NCBI GenBank assembly: GCA_021205045.1
Contig: JAJPYH010000280.1
Coordinates: forward strand, 1 to 25,344
From: Lachnospiraceae bacterium
GTDB taxonomy: Bacteria > Bacillota > Clostridia > Lachnospirales > Lachnospiraceae
DNA: 25,344 nucleotides
Direction: 5' to 3'
Shown piece after piece: positions 24,805 through 25,344 of this stretch. A program made the position numbers and the translations under genes. The number at the start of each line of letters is the position of its first letter. Position 1 is the first letter of the stretch. Under the pieces are notes generated by a model. It saw only the letters and a program-made list of their open reading frames with translations. It ran no database searches and was not told the origin of the DNA.

Positions 24805-25292
24805 TGAGATGGAGCTCTTTTTTCAGTTCATATGTACACCCTTCACGAAGCTCTGCCTTTGAAAACAAATCGCTGAAATATCCGAATATAGTCCACAGTA
24901 TCAAACAGATTGTTGCTTATAACTCTTGTGTGTATCTCAAAGGTCACACCGTTCAGCTCATAGTTCGACACTTCGGCATGGGAATCAACCTCGTCATAAG
25001 ACACTCCGACATCAAGCATAACCTTATGGACTCTGTCCTTGTCGGCTTTGTCGATGGCTAAGTCAATATCGCCCATCGTCCGAAGTTCTTTATCCGGATA
25101 ATACTCTCTGAGCACTGTGCCCTTGAAGATTATGTAGCGTATGCCATTGGTATTAAGGAGATGCAGAACTGTAGAAAGAGCGAGCTCCTGATTCACAGAA
25201 TTACCTACTGTCAGCATAAACGCCTGAGCCATGTTATTGAGCAGAGGCTCGTCGCTGCAAAGATTGTGATCCTGCACAGTTATGTAGAACAT
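24805..25292 (-). pseudogene. Nucleotidyltransferase-family (NTP_transf_5-like) fragment, frameshifted and truncated
   Basis: The frame from ATG 25292 encodes ELALSTVLHLLNTNGIRYII, then FKGTVLREYYPDKELRTMGDIDLAI. The GDIDLAI motif is the metal-binding GD.D pattern of uncharacterised nucleotidyltransferases found in surface-glycan loci. At about 24875 one extra base shifts the frame: the open frame ends at 24843 in RFVFKGRAS. The alternative frame gives FSDLFSKAELREGCTYELKK, the expected family continuation. Homology then stops near 24800, where sequence unrelated to the family leads into the HddC-GmhB remnant. The family is normally about twice this length. This is a decayed gene at a recombination scar. 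Confidence 0.7.
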
Positions 25293-25344
25293 TCTAGTAC
25301 ATCGAATAATAATTAACTGGCTATACCTTCATTTGATTTTATGC

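Overview
The window looks like a stretch of a Clostridia chromosome, most likely gut Lachnospiraceae. The evidence is the strong AAGGAG/GGAGG ribosome sites, the DUF6062-type cysteine protein, the PcrA variant, the FtsX-type permease with coiled-coil insert, and an HddC-GmhB fusion remnant of a surface-heptose pathway. No rRNA, tRNA, CRISPR array or phage structural gene was seen. The assignment rests on recognised families, not on a database search.

Region 1 (1-4860, minus strand) looks like the end of an integrative or conjugative element. From high to low coordinates it holds a SymE/AbrB-like small protein, ParA, ParB and a small element-type protein, closed by an intrinsic terminator. A second transcription unit follows with its own promoter: a MerR/excisionase-type HTH protein and an SNF2-family helicase whose 3' end is lost at about position 52. 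The block abuts the 3' end of rlmD, a known docking gene for such elements.

Region 2 (4868-18040) is chromosomal backbone. It holds the 23S rRNA methyltransferase rlmD, a membrane-anchored acidic protein, the helicase pcrA, an ABC ATPase/FtsX-like permease pair, a divergent DUF6062-like protein, a YtxH/LEA-like anchored helical protein, and a MocR regulator broken by one in-frame TAG. Several intergenic spaces carry short tandem direct repeats with periods of 54-62 bp.

Region 3 (18192-25344, minus strand, visibly more A+T-rich) is accessory. It holds an AAA-ATPase/PD-(D/E)XK protein with a near-consensus promoter; a roughly 340-nt interval with about eight hairpins, a promoter-like sequence at one end and an intrinsic terminator at the other (a strong candidate structured RNA); a 67-aa orphan protein; a two-gene unit of an unfamiliar four-helix membrane protein and an unfamiliar protein with a zinc-protease-like HEFFH motif; and a scar joining two decayed glycan-locus genes (a truncated HddC-GmhB fusion and a frameshifted nucleotidyltransferase).

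The best candidates for something undescribed are the structured RNA (19897-20238) and the membrane/HEFFH pair (20869-23728). The repeat-bearing reading frame upstream of pcrA, the triplicated terminator arm near 16500 and the perfect inverted repeats near 2275 and 3112 are secondary leads.
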